From NCBI GenBank assembly GCA_002329625.1, contig DCTP01000057.1, positions 54,273-61,891 of the forward strand: a DNA stretch of 7,619 nucleotides, read 5' to 3'. The stretch comes from Leptolinea sp. UBA1437. GTDB taxonomy: Bacteria; Chloroflexota; Anaerolineae; Anaerolineales; Anaerolineaceae. The notes under the pieces are model-generated. The model searched no databases. It was not told the origin of the DNA and saw nothing but the letters and a program-made list of their open reading frames with translations. The position numbers were made by a program, and so were the translations under genes. Below are positions 6,861-7,619 of this stretch, piece by piece. Within the stretch, counting starts at the first letter, position 1; each line of letters starts with the position of its first letter.

Positions 6861-7619
6861 CAGAACACCTTCCTTTCATTAAACTGCCGAAGATTCATGA
6901 TCATAACCGGAACGACCAGAATCAACAGAACAATCGCAATGGCTGACGCACGTCCGATGTTATAGTACAAAAAACGTTGATTATAGAATTCGTTGGCAAT
7001 TACATTGGTCCCGTAATTGCCCCCTGTCATAGATTGGACGACATCAAATGTCTTCAGACTGAAAATAGCAACCGTTGTGGTAACCGCAATCAGTGATCCC
7101 TTAATTACCGGAATGATGATTTTGAAAAAAATAGTAGTCTCCGACGCACCGTCTATCCTTGCCGCTTCCAACAACTCTTCCGGAATTCCTTTAATAGCAG
7201 AGGAAAGGATCACCATACAATATCCGGTTTCCAGCCAAATCATGATTACGATCAGTAAAATATTATTCCAAAACGGAATCTGAAGCCAGGCTCGCGGTTG
7301 TCCGCCAAAGGACATGACGAGAGCGTTTAGCAACCCTGTTTCCACCCCTTGTCCTTTATAGTTATAAATGAATTTCCAAATTACACCGGCTCCGATAAAT
7401 GAAATAGCCATGGGAGTAAAAATGATGGATTTATAGACTTTTTCATACTTGGACCGATCCGCCAAAACCGCTATCAGCAACCCTAAAAATACGCTGAAAA
7501 AAGTTCCCAAAATCAGCCAAAGCAAATTATTCCGAAATACAATCAGCATTTGATCGTCGGTAAATGCATATTTATAATTCTGTAATCCGACCCAATTTTT
7601 TGCATCCGCATCTTTTAAA
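6860..7619 (-). CDS. Carbohydrate ABC transporter permease, MalF/AglF type (5' end outside window)
   Basis: This is the partner permease of the same importer. Only the C-terminal 252 residues are visible. The reading frame is open to the window edge, so Met at 7549 is internal: the 23 codons before it read LKDADAKNWVGLQNYKYAFT and on, giving the WVGLxNY motif that normally precedes the transport domain in this family. The missing part should hold the first membrane segment or segments. Visible features, counted from the first full codon at 7618, are hydrophobic segments at about 33-52, 65-83, 117-138, 171-190 and 223-243. The EAA coupling loop is EAARIDGASETTIFFKIIIP (about 151-170). Phrases such as FTPMAISFIGAGVIWKF and GNYGTNVIANEFYNQRF are, from memory, like AglF rather than E. 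coli MalF. The stop TGA overlaps the next ATG by one base. A binding-protein gene would be expected further upstream. Confidence 0.9.
   Translation of the reverse strand, partial: LKDADAKNWVGLQNYKYAFTDDQMLIVFRNNLLWLILGTFFSVFLGLLIAVLADRSKYEKVYKSIIFTPMAISFIGAGVIWKFIYNYKGQGVETGLLNALVMSFGGQPRAWLQIPFWNNILLIVIMIWLETGYCMVILSSAIKGIPEELLEAARIDGASETTIFFKIIIPVIKGSLIAVTTTVAIFSLKTFDVVQSMTGGNYGTNVIANEFYNQRFLYYNIGRASAIAIVLLILVVPVMIMNLRQFNERKVF
6868..6876 (-). promoter_or_regulatory. Shine-Dalgarno of the AglG-type permease, inside the AglF-type gene
   Basis: AAAGGAAGG on the minus strand lies seven bases before the ATG at 6860 and within the last codons of the upstream permease. With the TGATG stop/start overlap it suggests coupled translation and equal amounts of the two channel subunits. 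Confidence 0.6.

Noticed and set aside
7547..7549. Met at 7549 as the start of the AglF-type permease
   Set aside because: The frame stays open to the window edge and encodes the family motif WVGLQNY just upstream. No Shine-Dalgarno precedes this Met, so the gene is 5'-truncated by the window.

Overview
All five genes in this A+T-rich window lie on the minus strand and read from the right edge to the left. In transcription order they are: a sugar ABC permease of the AglF type (its 5' end runs off the window), a second permease of the AglG type with an enlarged external loop, a trehalose synthase (treS), a folC-type folylpolyglutamate/dihydrofolate synthase, and a Lon protease. No RNA genes, mobile elements or CRISPR arrays were seen, and almost the whole window is coding.

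The right half (about 3999-7619) is the distal part of a carbohydrate uptake and conversion operon. The two permeases overlap by one base (TGATG) and would form the membrane channel of an alpha-glucoside-type importer. The binding protein, and possibly the ATPase, would be encoded outside the window. TreS follows and would interconvert maltose and trehalose in the cytoplasm, so an imported or endogenous disaccharide could be turned into, or released from, trehalose. A good intrinsic-terminator-like hairpin lies between the second permease and treS and may lower treS expression relative to transport.

The left half holds folC and lon, separated by only 14 bases and probably co-transcribed. A 53-base AT-rich spacer separates treS from folC. 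About 75 bases inside folC is a perfect 22-bp palindrome followed by six T's on the coding strand. It has all the features of a rho-independent terminator inside a coding sequence, and it is the most unusual signal here.

Organism: a bacterium with standard stop codons. The FolC N-terminus (IYSFVDYS...T... before the P-loop) and the AglF/AglG/TreS combination resemble, from memory, Chloroflexota of the class Anaerolineae, perhaps a low-GC member. This is a tentative inference from protein style, not a database result. I see no evidence for an entirely new multi-gene system; the noteworthy points are regulatory structures and the gene combination.
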